This document shows, piece after piece, positions 15,739 through 24,842 of a stretch of 64,000 nt of DNA. Made by a program: the position numbers and the translations under genes. Under the pieces are notes generated by a model, which did no database searches, was not told the origin of the DNA, and worked only from the letters and a program-made list of their open reading frames with translations. This DNA is from Prolixibacteraceae bacterium (lineage in GTDB: Bacteria; Bacteroidota; Bacteroidia; Bacteroidales; Prolixibacteraceae). The DNA is taken from contig DMSQ01000082.1 of the NCBI GenBank assembly GCA_003457135.1, positions 1 through 64,000 on the forward strand, read 5' to 3'. How positions within the stretch are numbered: position 1 is the first letter of the stretch; every line of letters begins with the position of its first letter.

Positions 15739-18168
15739 TTATTCAATCTTTAAGGGCTTATCTACTCTTGCTTCAAGCAGGGCAAAATCAAGCACCTCCA
15801 GAATAGTATTTACATGATGAAATTTAAGACCTTTAATATAGACTTCCTTTATTTCCTCCAGGTCCTTGCGGTTTCCATCCGACAGTATTATTTCTTTAAT
15901 TCCGGCACGTTTGGCGGCCAGGATTTTTTCTTTAATACCTCCGACGGGTAAAACTTTCCCACGCAGGGTAATCTCGCCTGTCATAGCCAGATTTTTTCGG
16001 ATTTTTCGCTGGGTGAATGCAGATGCAATGGAAGTAACCATGGTAATTCCAGCCGATGGGCCGTCTTTCGGGATAGCGCCTTCAGGAACATGAACATGAA
16101 CGTTAAACCGGTCAAAAACTTCAGGATTTAAACCCAATTGTTCAGCATGCGAGCGAAGGTATTCATGGGCCAGCATAGCCGACTCTTTCATTACATCACC
16201 CAGGTTTCCGGTTAAGGTCAGGGTACCTTTGCCCTTGCTCAGGCTGGTTTCCACATATAAAATTTCGCCGCCAACAGCAGTCCATGCCAAACCAGTCACT
16301 ACTCCGGCAAATTCATTGCCCTGATAAATTTCTTTGGTGTATTGTATCACCCCCAGGTATTCCCTGATATCGGTTTTGGTCAGATCAATGTTATAGTTCT
16401 CCTCGAAGGCAATCTTTTTTGCAATCCGGCGGGCAATTTTGGCAATTTTTTTATCCAGTTCCCGAACACCGGATTCCCGGGTATAATTTTCAATAATGTG
16501 TTGAATAATTTCATTGGAGAAAACCACCTGATTCGCTCCTACCCCATGATTTTCGAGCTGTTTGGGGATCAGGTGCCGCCGGGCGATTTCTATTTTTTCT
16601 TCGACCAGATAACCGCTGACTTCAATTAGTTCGAGTCGGTCGCGCAAAGCAGGGGCAATGGTACTCAATGTGTTTGCTGTTGCTATAAACATGACTTTCG
16701 ATAAATCATATTCCAGCTCAACGTAATTGTCGTGAAACTCAAAATTTTGCTCCGGATCAAGAACTTCAAGCAGGGCAGAAGCCGGATCGCCATGAAAATT
16801 ATTGGATACTTTGTCGAGTTCGTCCAAAATAAAAACCGGATTCGAGGATTTTGCCTTTTTAATGTTTTGCAAAATTCGTCCGGGCATTGCTCCGATATAT
16901 GTTTTACGGTGTCCCCTGATTTCAGCTTCATCGTGTAATCCGCCCAAACTCATCCTGATATAATGTCGTCCAAGTGCTTTTGCTATTGACTTGCCTAACG
17001 AAGTTTTTCCAACTCCGGGAGGCCCGTAAAGACATAAAATAGGCGATTTCATGTCATTTTTCAATTTCAGGACTGCCAGATGTTCCAATATCCGGTCTTT
17101 TACTTTTTCGAGGCCGTAATGGTCTTCATCGAGCACACTGGTTGCCCGATTCAGATCAAAAATATCTTCGGTAAACTCATTCCACGGAAGGTCGAGTAAG
17201 GTCTGGCAATAAGCATACTGAACCGAATATTCACCGGCAGCCGGATTTAAACGGGAAAGCTTATGTACTTCCTTCTCAAAGTGTTTTGCTGCTTCAACCG
17301 ACCATTTTTTTTCTTTTGCCCTTTCTTTGAATTCATGGATTTCCTGCTCGGCCGGATTTCCACCCAATTCATCCTGAATGGTTTTCATTTGCTGATTAAG
17401 CAAATATTCGCGTTGCTGCTGATCAAGTTCGGATTTTACTTTAGTCTGGATATCACGTTTAAGTTCGGCCATCTGAACTTCCCGGACCAGATAACTGATT
17501 GCCTGAATCCCACGTTCTTTGATGTCGCTGATTCCAAGCAAAACCTGTTTTTCTTCGACTTTAATGTCGGCATTCGAACAAACAAAATTGATCAGGAAGG
17601 TGGAGTTCTCAATATTTTTAACAGCAAATGAAGCTTCAGGAGAAATGTGAGATGAATATTGGGCAATTTTTATTGACAGGTCTTTTAATGAACCCACAAC
17701 TGCCGAGAATTCGACCGAATCACCTTGAGGATGAATATCTTCGATTGGATTTATCTTAGCTCTGAAATAAGGGAATTCCTGCGTATAATCCAGTATTTCG
17801 AACCGTTTTTTACCCTGGATAATCACCGAAGTAGTTCCATCGGGCATCTCCAAAATCTTCAATACCTGAGCAATAGTGCCAGTCTGGTAAAGGTCGGCTT
17901 GTGCCGGATCATCAACGCTGCCATCCTTTTGGGAAACAGTTCCCAGTAACCGGTTTCCACGGTAAACTTCCTGAACCAATTGAAGCGATTTCTGCCTTCC
18001 GACAGTGATCGGCATCACTATACCCGGGAACATGACCGTGTTTCGTAAAGGTAATATTGGCAAAATGTCAGGAACTTCCACATTGGTCAATTCCAAATCA
18101 TCATCATCCAGAATCGGAATAAATTCAGACTCCTCATCCATTAAGCCGGACAAAAATATATTCTGCAT
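15739..18168 (-). CDS. lon: ATP-dependent protease Lon
   Basis: The protein is 809 residues from the ATG at 18168; a GTG two codons upstream is also open. Domains in order are: N-terminal LON substrate-binding domain (about 33-230), a coiled helical region, an AAA+ module with Walker A GPPGVGKTS (382-390) and a FILDELDK Walker B, and a C-terminal peptidase with the Ser705-Lys748 dyad (PKDGPSAG and GGIKEK). It degrades damaged and regulatory proteins in the cytoplasm. An acidic N-terminal patch, ILDDDDLELT, precedes the LON domain. It is convergent with the LytTR genes and appears to be transcribed alone. Confidence 0.97.
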   Translation of the reverse strand: MQNIFLSGLMDEESEFIPILDDDDLELTNVEVPDILPILPLRNTVMFPGIVMPITVGRQKSLQLVQEVYRGNRLLGTVSQKDGSVDDPAQADLYQTGTIAQVLKILEMPDGTTSVIIQGKKRFEILDYTQEFPYFRAKINPIEDIHPQGDSVEFSAVVGSLKDLSIKIAQYSSHISPEASFAVKNIENSTFLINFVCSNADIKVEEKQVLLGISDIKERGIQAISYLVREVQMAELKRDIQTKVKSELDQQQREYLLNQQMKTIQDELGGNPAEQEIHEFKERAKEKKWSVEAAKHFEKEVHKLSRLNPAAGEYSVQYAYCQTLLDLPWNEFTEDIFDLNRATSVLDEDHYGLEKVKDRILEHLAVLKLKNDMKSPILCLYGPPGVGKTSLGKSIAKALGRHYIRMSLGGLHDEAEIRGHRKTYIGAMPGRILQNIKKAKSSNPVFILDELDKVSNNFHGDPASALLEVLDPEQNFEFHDNYVELEYDLSKVMFIATANTLSTIAPALRDRLELIEVSGYLVEEKIEIARRHLIPKQLENHGVGANQVVFSNEIIQHIIENYTRESGVRELDKKIAKIARRIAKKIAFEENYNIDLTKTDIREYLGVIQYTKEIYQGNEFAGVVTGLAWTAVGGEILYVETSLSKGKGTLTLTGNLGDVMKESAMLAHEYLRSHAEQLGLNPEVFDRFNVHVHVPEGAIPKDGPSAGITMVTSIASAFTQRKIRKNLAMTGEITLRGKVLPVGGIKEKILAAKRAGIKEIILSDGNRKDLEEIKEVYIKGLKFHHVNTILEVLDFALLEARVDKPLKIE

Positions 18169-18317
18169 AATCACAAATTATCGTTTTTGAGTAATAATTG
18201 CATTTCACACCTGCCATACTGGCCGATGAAAAACGTAAAAAATAATATCGCTAAGTTTGGCAATAGCCATGCCAAAAAACCATAAAGCAGATTGCTGCTC
18301 CAGAATGTTATGAAACT

Positions 18318-18346
18318 AAAAAAGCCCCGCCAATGCGAAGCTTTTT
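18318..18346 (-). terminator. Rho-independent terminator after rpmE2
   Basis: On the minus strand AAAAAGC is complementary to GCTTTTT, with an inner CGC/GCG pairing and a T run. It lies about 20 bases past the rpmE2 stop. Confidence 0.75.
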
Positions 18347-18367
18347 CAATATTTTACCGGAACAGAA

Positions 18368-18631
18368 TTACTTTTTCCTGTTTTCCATATGTTTCGAATA
18401 TCTGGTGTTGAATTTATCAACTCGTCCTGCTGTGTCAACCAATTTCATTTTTCCGGTATAAAATGGATGTGAAGAACTTGAAATTTCAAGTTTGATCACC
18501 GGGTATTCAACGCCGTCAACCACTTCTGTTTCTTTAGTGTTAACAGTTGATTTGGTAATATATACATGACCGTTTGACATATCTTTGAATGCAACAGTAC
18601 GATAATTTGCTGGATGTATCCCTTTTTTCAT
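18368..18631 (-). CDS. rpmE2: 50S ribosomal protein L31, type B (zinc-independent)
   Basis: This 87-residue protein begins MKKGIHPANYRTVAFKDMS. It has the type B insertion and no cysteines, so it is the zinc-free form of L31. It binds the large ribosomal subunit at the inter-subunit bridge. The promoter at 18666-18696 and the terminator at 18318-18346 make it a clean single-gene unit. Type B forms are often made when zinc is scarce, but many Bacteroidota use only this form; I see no zinc-regulator site here. Confidence 0.96.
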   Translation of the reverse strand: MKKGIHPANYRTVAFKDMSNGHVYITKSTVNTKETEVVDGVEYPVIKLEISSSSHPFYTGKMKLVDTAGRVDKFNTRYSKHMENRKK

Positions 18632-18665
18632 TTTATTCTCTTTTACTTTTATTTTTAACGGCCTG

Positions 18666-18696
18666 CAAAGTTACATTTAGGAATTTAATTTCCAAA
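18666..18696 (-). promoter_or_regulatory. Bacteroidota-type promoter of rpmE2
   Basis: Read on the minus strand, TTG (18695-18693) is followed by exactly 19 bases and then TAACTTTG (18673-18666). This matches the TTG-N19-TAnnTTTG primary sigma promoter of Bacteroidota. It lies 35 bases upstream of the rpmE2 ATG. Confidence 0.7.
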
Positions 18697-18729
18697 TATT
18701 TCTGATTATTAATTCCTCAATTTAATCAA

Positions 18730-19899
18730 CTATTCATCTGAACCAATAATTGGCATTCTTTTGAACGGCACACTTCGGTCGAATAAATATCGCATGGTGT
18801 AATGGGTTTTCACCTGAACACCCCCGACCGACTTGTAAATAGCAATAATTTTAGGATTAAAATCTCCGGCCCACGACATTTCAATTTCTTTGTATTGTGG
18901 TTTGTGTTTCATCATTTTTTCCTGATGCCAGAAAATGGCAGACTCGATACCCGATTTCTGATATTTCGGAATTACTCCCATTATCAGGATGCGGGTACGG
19001 TTAATTGTCTTCGTCCGTTTAAAATATAGAAATCTCAGGATATTAATAAAATTCAGTTTGCCGTTAAGTTTTTTCAGAATCTGGTTAATATCCGGGACCA
19101 TCACAAACAAGGCTATTGGCGCTCCTTCATGGTAGGCAAACCAAACCATTTCAGGATCGAGGATAGCTTTGGATGATTTGATGAAATCGTGGAGTTCTTC
19201 CCTGTCCAAAGGCTGGAAATGTTCATGAAACCGCCAGGCCTCGTCGTAGATGTAGCAAAAATCATCAATGAATTTCTCTTTTTTATCGAATGAAAAATGT
19301 TCAAATGAATAGCCTGGTTTTTGGGCTACCCAACCGGCTATTTTCCAAAAGCGCTCAGGAAAAGGTTTTGAATAATCAATGTGATAACTATATTGTTCAA
19401 AATATACTTCAAAGCCAAATTGTCTGAACAAAGCAAGATAATAAGGAGGATTATAGGGCATTCCGAATCCCTGATGCATAAATCCATCAACGAGAAGTCC
19501 CCAATTCATGTAGTTTTCGCCAAAATTAATTGGCCCGTCCATGGCCGCCATTCCACGTTCTTTTAACCAGTCGCGTGCTGCATCAAACAATGTTTTAGCA
19601 GCATCAAATTGATTTACACACTCAAAGAACCCACAACCTCCGGTTGGCTGTTCAAAAGTGAAAGCTTTTTTCCGGTTTATAAATGCTGCGATTCGTCCAA
19701 GCAATTGATCTTTTTCACTAACTAATACCCAACGAATAGCTTCACCGGTTTTAAAAGATGGGTTTTTTGCAGGGGTAAATACATCTTCAACCATGCCATG
19801 CAACGGGCAAGGCCAGTTGGGATCATTTTTGTAGATCAGGTGCGGAACCTGATGAAAAAGCTTTTGAGTTTGTTTATCAGTGACTTGAATTAACCGCAT
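18730..19899 (-). CDS. GNAT-like acyltransferase-fold protein (tandem copy 1)
   Basis: This 389-residue soluble protein has the pattern of a Bacteroidota family related to the GNAT superfamily. It shows GRIAAFINRK in a central strand region, the signature AAMDGPINFGENYMNWGLLVDGF in the middle, and VIPKYQKSGIESAIFW near residue 310, which resembles the GNAT acyl-CoA loop. It closely resembles the upstream gene 19975-21141 over its whole length, so the two arose by tandem duplication. The substrate is unknown. The copies are separated by 75 bases and run in the same direction. Confidence 0.75.
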   Translation of the reverse strand: MRLIQVTDKQTQKLFHQVPHLIYKNDPNWPCPLHGMVEDVFTPAKNPSFKTGEAIRWVLVSEKDQLLGRIAAFINRKKAFTFEQPTGGCGFFECVNQFDAAKTLFDAARDWLKERGMAAMDGPINFGENYMNWGLLVDGFMHQGFGMPYNPPYYLALFRQFGFEVYFEQYSYHIDYSKPFPERFWKIAGWVAQKPGYSFEHFSFDKKEKFIDDFCYIYDEAWRFHEHFQPLDREELHDFIKSSKAILDPEMVWFAYHEGAPIALFVMVPDINQILKKLNGKLNFINILRFLYFKRTKTINRTRILIMGVIPKYQKSGIESAIFWHQEKMMKHKPQYKEIEMSWAGDFNPKIIAIYKSVGGVQVKTHYTMRYLFDRSVPFKRMPIIGSDE

Positions 19900-19974
19900 T
19901 GTTTCTATTGAATAAGTGCAATATAGACCTTTTGCTCATTATAAATTAAGTATAATGTCTCATTTGACCTGCTT

Positions 19975-21141
19975 TTATTCTATGATTGGCAAACGCTCAA
20001 AAGGTTTGCTTCGGTCGAACAAATATCGCAAGGTTTCGTGTGTTTTTGCGTACTTACTTCCAACAGAGTTAAAAAGAGCAATCATCTTAGGATTGAAATC
20101 TCCAACCCAGCTCAATTCAACTTCTTTATACCAGGGCCTTTTCAGCATGACCTGCCGGAGGTGCCAAAAAAGTCCGGATTCAATCCCTGTGCCCTGAAAC
20201 CTGGGAATGACGCCCATTACTAAAACACGGCACCGGGTCATCACCTTTTTTCGTTTCAGGTATAATAGTTTCAAAATATTAAAAAGGCTCAGTTTTCCAT
20301 TTCTCAGATGAATTAATATTTGGTTGATATCCGGCATCATCATATAAAAAGCGATGGGTTCATCTTTATAATACACGTACCAGATAAATTCTTCTTCAAA
20401 TACGATGCGCGCATCCCTGATCATCGCTTGAAGGTCTTTAGGGTTGATGAGCTTATAATTACCATGCCTATCCCATGCCTGTTGATAAATGGTAATAAAA
20501 TCGTTAATACACCGATCCTGTTCTTTAAACGAAAATGTTTTGTATTGAAAATCCTTTTTTCTGGTGACCCACTCTGCAATTTTCCAGAACCGGTCAGGAA
20601 GGTTGGGACTGTTGGTGATGTCTAAATGATAACTAAACTGCTGGTAATAGGTTTGGAAGCCATAATTTGTGAAAAGTTGTTTGTAATAAGGTTTATGGTA
20701 TTGCATACCGAAACCTTGTTGTTGAAAACCATCAACCAGCAAACCCCAGTTAAAAAAATTCTCCCCAAAATTGACAGGTCCATCCATGGCAGTGAAACCT
20801 TCACTTTTCAACCAATCCCGGGCTGTATTAAAAAGTATTTCAGCAGCTTTGTAATTGTCAAAGCATTCAAAAAAACCAATATAACCGGCCTGCTCTTTTC
20901 CTTCTTCAATTTTACTGCGATCGTAAAAAGCTGCAATCCGGCCAACGATATGATCTCCATCTTTAATCAGCCAACGACGCGCATCTCCCTGAACAAATCC
21001 CGCATTTTTCTGAGGATCGAAAATATCTTCAATCATCTTCTGCAACGGAGGGACCCAGTTCTTATCGTTTTTATATATCCCGATTGGCAGTTTGTGAAAT
21101 GCTTCAACCGTTTTCTTATCAACCACTGGAATGATTTCCAT
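19975..21141 (-). CDS. GNAT-like acyltransferase-fold protein (tandem copy 2)
   Basis: The 388-residue paralogue of the neighbouring gene shares the same landmarks: IVGRIAAFYDR, the central AMDGPVNFGENFFNWGLL, and VIPRFQGTGIESGLFWHL. The ends also align (YLFDRS.PF.RLPII). Both copies keep the Gly-rich acyl-CoA-loop-like segment, so neither looks obviously decayed. A predicted terminator lies upstream at 21199-21224, so this pair forms its own unit. The function is unknown beyond the fold. Confidence 0.75.
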   Translation of the reverse strand: MEIIPVVDKKTVEAFHKLPIGIYKNDKNWVPPLQKMIEDIFDPQKNAGFVQGDARRWLIKDGDHIVGRIAAFYDRSKIEEGKEQAGYIGFFECFDNYKAAEILFNTARDWLKSEGFTAMDGPVNFGENFFNWGLLVDGFQQQGFGMQYHKPYYKQLFTNYGFQTYYQQFSYHLDITNSPNLPDRFWKIAEWVTRKKDFQYKTFSFKEQDRCINDFITIYQQAWDRHGNYKLINPKDLQAMIRDARIVFEEEFIWYVYYKDEPIAFYMMMPDINQILIHLRNGKLSLFNILKLLYLKRKKVMTRCRVLVMGVIPRFQGTGIESGLFWHLRQVMLKRPWYKEVELSWVGDFNPKMIALFNSVGSKYAKTHETLRYLFDRSKPFERLPIIE

Positions 21142-21198
21142 AAAATACTGTGGGTTTTTCGTTTGTCAAGCCGAAAATAGCATTAAATGCCGGAATAC

Positions 21199-21224
21199 AA
21201 AAACAGGGACCGAAGCCCCAGTTT
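21199..21224 (-). terminator. Terminator with TTCG loop
   Basis: On the minus strand CTGGGGC and GTCCCTG pair around a TTCG tetraloop, with one internal mismatch, and are followed by a T run. It would end transcription of the TPR gene and its operon. Confidence 0.65.
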
Positions 21225-21292
21225 TGAATTTGATCTTTAATTCCTATTTTTGAACTGTTGTAGCAATACAATTCATTTGACAATGATTAAAG

Positions 21293-21332
21293 CTGCCGCC
21301 AATGGAGACGCACCAGAGTCGGCAGTTTTTTT
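21293..21332. terminator. Stem-loop downstream of the TPR gene
   Basis: CTGCCG (21293-21298) is complementary to CGGCAG (21320-21325) across a 21-base loop, and a run of seven T follows on the plus side. On the minus strand, where the nearest gene lies, the T tract is weak, so the direction of action is unclear. Confidence 0.4.
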
Positions 21333-21363
21333 ATTCGAGGGAAATCGTCTATATTTTTTATTG

Positions 21364-22548
21364 TTATTGATTAATTTTCTTCAGAAGTTCAATCATCGCT
21401 TCATATTTATCAAGCATTTTCAATCGGTAATACCCGTTTTTCAATGCTTCAAGTAATGAACTGTCGTCAGTTTTTAATTCATAAGCTTTTTCCAAATAGG
21501 GCAAAGCTTTTTTAAATTCTAAATCAGCCTTGTTTTTCTCTGTTTCATACTTTTCGGGCTGATTAGTTGGCACTGAATTCGCTACATCAATTTGTATCAC
21601 ACCCAGATTGTAATAAACTATTCCCAGATTAAAAAACGCGTCGAAATTACCTGGCTTCAATTCGATGGCTTTCAGGTATGATTTTATCGCTTCTTCAGGT
21701 TTATTCATTCGCGCTAATAAAATTCCCCGAAAGAGATAAAAAGATTCGTTGTTCGAGTCATTCGAAATAGCCAAATCCAGATACTTCATGGCTTCATCCA
21801 GGCGGTTTCCTTTCTCATAAATATTGATGAGTTGAACAAGAATTGCACTATTGCCGGGGTATACTTTTAAACCCTGCTGCAGAGCGTCCAAAGTTCCTGC
21901 CGTATCCTTTTTGCTAAGGTAACTTTCAGATAGTCGCTCGTAAGTTTGCGCTTTGTTGTATTTGTAAAATGTCGCTTTTTTAAAGTATTCAATGGCCTCA
22001 TCGTACAATTTGGCATTGTAGGCCGACAAAGCTGCATTATAAATAATAACCGTATCAACCTGTTCGGGCGATTCTGCTTTGTAAACCTGAGTGTTTTCAA
22101 TTGCGAGAATCTGCTCGAAAGACGAAAATGCGCTCGCGTAATTTTGTGCGTTAAACGCGGTTTCGGCCTGGAGTATCAGATCGCCAATCAGTAATTGTAG
22201 TTTAATCCTGACGCTGTTTGATAACCTATTTTTGCTGTCCAACTCAATCGCTTTCTGGTACGATTTGAAAGCTTCGGCCAATGGATCGGCATGGAGTTTT
22301 TTATAGTTTTCGTCTTTCGATTGAAAAACTGCCTGATAAATTTCGCCGCGCACCTCCCATGTTCTTGCCCAGTTGATTGAGCTTTCTGTTTTCGGGTTAG
22401 TTGCATCAATAGCTTCTTCAATTGCAACTATTGCTTTGTCAAGCTTTCCTGTTTCTTTATTGCTTAGGGCACTGGTAACTTTTCCCTTTTGAGCAAAAAG
22501 AGTTGTGACGGAAAGAAGGAAAATGATTAGTACTGAAATAGTTCTCAT
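21364..22548 (-). CDS. Exported TPR-repeat protein
   Basis: The 394-residue precursor has a signal peptide (SVLIIFLLSVTTLFAQ) followed by about seven tetratricopeptide units, for example AALSAYNAKLYDEAIEYFKKA and AIKSYLKAIELKPGNFDAFFN (split here by family pattern). TPR arrays form scaffolds for protein binding. It starts one base after the M56/TonB stop, so it is the third gene of the blaI-M56 operon. That location points to a periplasmic partner in the same envelope response; this is inference from context. Confidence 0.85.
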   Translation of the reverse strand: MRTISVLIIFLLSVTTLFAQKGKVTSALSNKETGKLDKAIVAIEEAIDATNPKTESSINWARTWEVRGEIYQAVFQSKDENYKKLHADPLAEAFKSYQKAIELDSKNRLSNSVRIKLQLLIGDLILQAETAFNAQNYASAFSSFEQILAIENTQVYKAESPEQVDTVIIYNAALSAYNAKLYDEAIEYFKKATFYKYNKAQTYERLSESYLSKKDTAGTLDALQQGLKVYPGNSAILVQLINIYEKGNRLDEAMKYLDLAISNDSNNESFYLFRGILLARMNKPEEAIKSYLKAIELKPGNFDAFFNLGIVYYNLGVIQIDVANSVPTNQPEKYETEKNKADLEFKKALPYLEKAYELKTDDSSLLEALKNGYYRLKMLDKYEAMIELLKKINQ

Positions 22549-22549
22549 T

Positions 22550-24307
22550 TTACTGCAAGATAAACGTGATAGGCAAAGTATAAGCTACATCAACAGCTTT
22601 ACCTTGCTGAAAACCAGGCTTCCATTTGGGCATGGTGTAGATAACCCTTATTGCTTCGTTATCAAGAGCAGGATCTACTGACCTTGCAATTTTCACATTG
22701 GATACCACCCCATAACTATTTATTACAAAACTCACAAATACTTCACCTTGAATACCATGCTCTTGAGCCAACAATGGATATTTAATTTGCTGTATGATGT
22801 ACATTCGTAAAGCCAGTGACCCGCCAGGAAATTCAGGCATTTGCTCAACAATGGTGAAAATCTCTTTATTACCCAAAGCGAGATTTCCCTCATTATTCTT
22901 TGACCCCTTTATGGTCATCTCTTGTTTTTTCTGAATGCCATAGGCAACTACAACGACTTTATCAATTTCAATATTTTCAGGTTCCATATTGATTATCATT
23001 GATTTTTCAAAATTGGGAACTACCTTAACTGACTTAAATCCAACATATGAAACGACAATAGAGCTTGTATCACTGAGGTTTAAGTTGAAAACACCATCCT
23101 TGTCGGTAACTGTACCCATTGTCTTGCCCGATACGACAACTGAAGCCCCTTCCAATGGTTTTTCATTGGCATCGACAACTTTCCCCTTTACTGGTTTTTC
23201 TGAAGATTGTACTGTTTGCTCCTTTTTCGGAGTCGTATTTTCAGTCTTTTTCTTTTTAGCATTCTGAATAAAGTTTTTCTTAGAGATCGTGGGAACTATC
23301 TCTGCTGTGGCGGGTTTAACATCATTTTTGAGTCTCGATTGAAGCACATTAAGCTTTTCGCTTGGTGTATTCTTTTCGAGAGTTGTTTCGCTCCGGTTGC
23401 CGAATGCCATCAGCAGAAGAGCAAGCAATGGTAGGAAGGTCGCCACCTTCCAACGCCATGCTTTACTGGTTTTTTGTTTGTTCATCATGGTAATTCGTTT
23501 TTTAATTTGACAATGATTAAAACTGTTTGCAAGGGCGAACCGCCTTGGCCCCACCCCTTTTCGAATAATGAGTAATTGATATTGTTTGGCATCGATGCCT
23601 GAATAAAGGGTTTGCTGGTCGGCCTGAAACTCGTGGATTTCTTTCATATCACCGATCAGAGCGTAAACCGCCGGGTTAAACCAATGAATGGTCCTGATCA
23701 GTTCGAGCAGCAGCAAATCGACAAAATGATTCAGCCGGATGTGGGCTTGTTCGTGCACCAGAATAGCCGAACCGTGCGCATCGTAATCAGTCTGAGAAAT
23801 GACAACAGACCGACCAAAAGCAAAACTGGGCACTTCGCTGTCAACAATCAAAAGTCGGTAGCCCTCCATTTGCTGCACTGTTGCTTTCCGCGCCAGAAAT
23901 AAAATCCGGATAATATTTTGGAGTAAAAAAAGAAGTACAATCACCACACCAGCCAGATAAAAATACCGGAGCAAAGTTTCCAGCGGAATCGTCAGCTCGT
24001 TTGTTGCGGGTGTTGACTCGCTGAAAGGTTGCTGAACCTCAAAAGATGTTGCATTTTCTGATCCGGGTAGGTTTTGGATTTGTATTTTGTTTTCCGAGAA
24101 TTCAGGAATCAGCTCCACATGCACGGGTGTTTGCAACAGTTGCGGCAACTGAACCAGCGGAACAATCACCGAAGCCGCCACAATCGTGAGCAATGTAGTC
24201 CGGTTAACGGCAAACGAAGCCTCTTTGCGCATCAGCAGCCGAAACAACAGGTAAAACACACTGATGCAGATAGTTGATTCCAGGATGTAAATCAGAAAGG
24301 TGTTCAT
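22550..24307 (-). CDS. M56-family (BlaR1-like) membrane peptidase fused to carboxypeptidase-regulatory and TonB domains
   Basis: The protein is 585 residues. The N-terminus has membrane segments (about 5-25, 38-55, 115-140) and an M56 peptidase domain with HEQAH (185-189). After one more hydrophobic segment near 285 come a Lys-rich linker, a CarboxypepD-reg-like beta domain (about 370-455, KGKVVDANEKPLEGA) and a TonB C-terminal domain (about 490-585). BlaR1-type proteins cleave or inactivate their BlaI repressor on sensing an external signal. The TonB domain suggests contact with outer-membrane receptors instead of a beta-lactam sensor domain. It is the middle gene of the operon with blaI and the TPR gene. 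A second such protein is at 51403-53742. Confidence 0.88.
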   Translation of the reverse strand: MNTFLIYILESTICISVFYLLFRLLMRKEASFAVNRTTLLTIVAASVIVPLVQLPQLLQTPVHVELIPEFSENKIQIQNLPGSENATSFEVQQPFSESTPATNELTIPLETLLRYFYLAGVVIVLLFLLQNIIRILFLARKATVQQMEGYRLLIVDSEVPSFAFGRSVVISQTDYDAHGSAILVHEQAHIRLNHFVDLLLLELIRTIHWFNPAVYALIGDMKEIHEFQADQQTLYSGIDAKQYQLLIIRKGVGPRRFALANSFNHCQIKKRITMMNKQKTSKAWRWKVATFLPLLALLLMAFGNRSETTLEKNTPSEKLNVLQSRLKNDVKPATAEIVPTISKKNFIQNAKKKKTENTTPKKEQTVQSSEKPVKGKVVDANEKPLEGASVVVSGKTMGTVTDKDGVFNLNLSDTSSIVVSYVGFKSVKVVPNFEKSMIINMEPENIEIDKVVVVAYGIQKKQEMTIKGSKNNEGNLALGNKEIFTIVEQMPEFPGGSLALRMYIIQQIKYPLLAQEHGIQGEVFVSFVINSYGVVSNVKIARSVDPALDNEAIRVIYTMPKWKPGFQQGKAVDVAYTLPITFILQ

Positions 24308-24319
24308 ATTGATCGGTTT

Positions 24320-24688
24320 TTATTGTTCCTTTTTCGCGTTTTCAGCCTGCCTGATCAGTTCCTGAATCTCTTCCAACGAGATTTTCTCTTCCTGCACAAA
24401 CATCGAAACCACCGAGGCATACGATTGATTGAAGTATTTACCCACCATGCTTTTCAGGGTGTTCCGGCTGAATTCTTCGCGCGAGATAACCGCAAAATAC
24501 CGGTGTGTGTTTCCAAACTGTTCGTGGCCAACAAAACCTTTTTCTTCCAGACCACGCACAATAGTCGAAATAGTGTTATAGTGCGGTTTGGGGTCTGTCA
24601 GCAAGTCGATAACCTCTTTGACAAACAGGGAACCTTTTTCCCAAAAGATTTCCATAATTTCTTCTTCGCGATTGGTGAGATGTTTCAT
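24320..24688 (-). CDS. BlaI/MecI/CopY-family transcriptional repressor
   Basis: This 122-residue winged-helix protein begins MKHLTNREEEIMEIFW, the usual start of the family. The recognition region YNTISTIVRGLEEKGFV is followed by a C-terminal dimerisation helix. It lies 12 bases upstream of the M56/TonB gene. It probably represses its own operon by binding the three ACTA-N7-TAGT sites at 24714-24770. No beta-lactamase gene is present, so the regulon is not the classic bla system. Confidence 0.93.
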   Translation of the reverse strand: MKHLTNREEEIMEIFWEKGSLFVKEVIDLLTDPKPHYNTISTIVRGLEEKGFVGHEQFGNTHRYFAVISREEFSRNTLKSMVGKYFNQSYASVVSMFVQEEKISLEEIQELIRQAENAKKEQ

Positions 24689-24713
24689 AGTTGTAAAGCT
24701 TTGCTCAAATGTA

Positions 24714-24770
24714 ACTATATTTTTTAGTTTTCAAACTATATAGTATAGTTTATTTACTATATTTCTTAGT
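24714..24770. promoter_or_regulatory. Three operator-like inverted repeats at 21 bp spacing
   Basis: Three sites share the form ACTA-N7-TAGT, at 24714-24728, 24735-24749 and 24756-24770. Their starts are exactly 21 bases apart, two turns of the helix, so bound dimers would face the same side. The middle site extends to AAACTATA-TAG-TATAGTTT. They lie directly upstream of the blaI start at 24688. Binding by the adjacent BlaI protein is inferred from position and symmetry. Confidence 0.7.
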
Positions 24771-24785
24771 TTTAACTACCTTATA

Positions 24786-24812
24786 ACAAAAACAGGGACC
24801 GAAGTCCCTGTT
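24786..24812 (-). terminator. Terminator after the BI-1 gene
   Basis: AACAGGGAC and GTCCCTGTT form a perfect 9 bp stem, with a TTCG loop on the minus strand and a T run after it. It lies 31 bases past the BI-1 stop and separates that gene from the blaI operators. Confidence 0.8.
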
Positions 24813-24842
24813 GAATAGTTTATTTGATATGGAATCTGAAGA

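Noticed and set aside
21364..24688. Classic beta-lactam resistance locus
   Set aside because: There is no beta-lactamase or penicillin-binding sensor domain; the M56 protein ends in a TonB domain.
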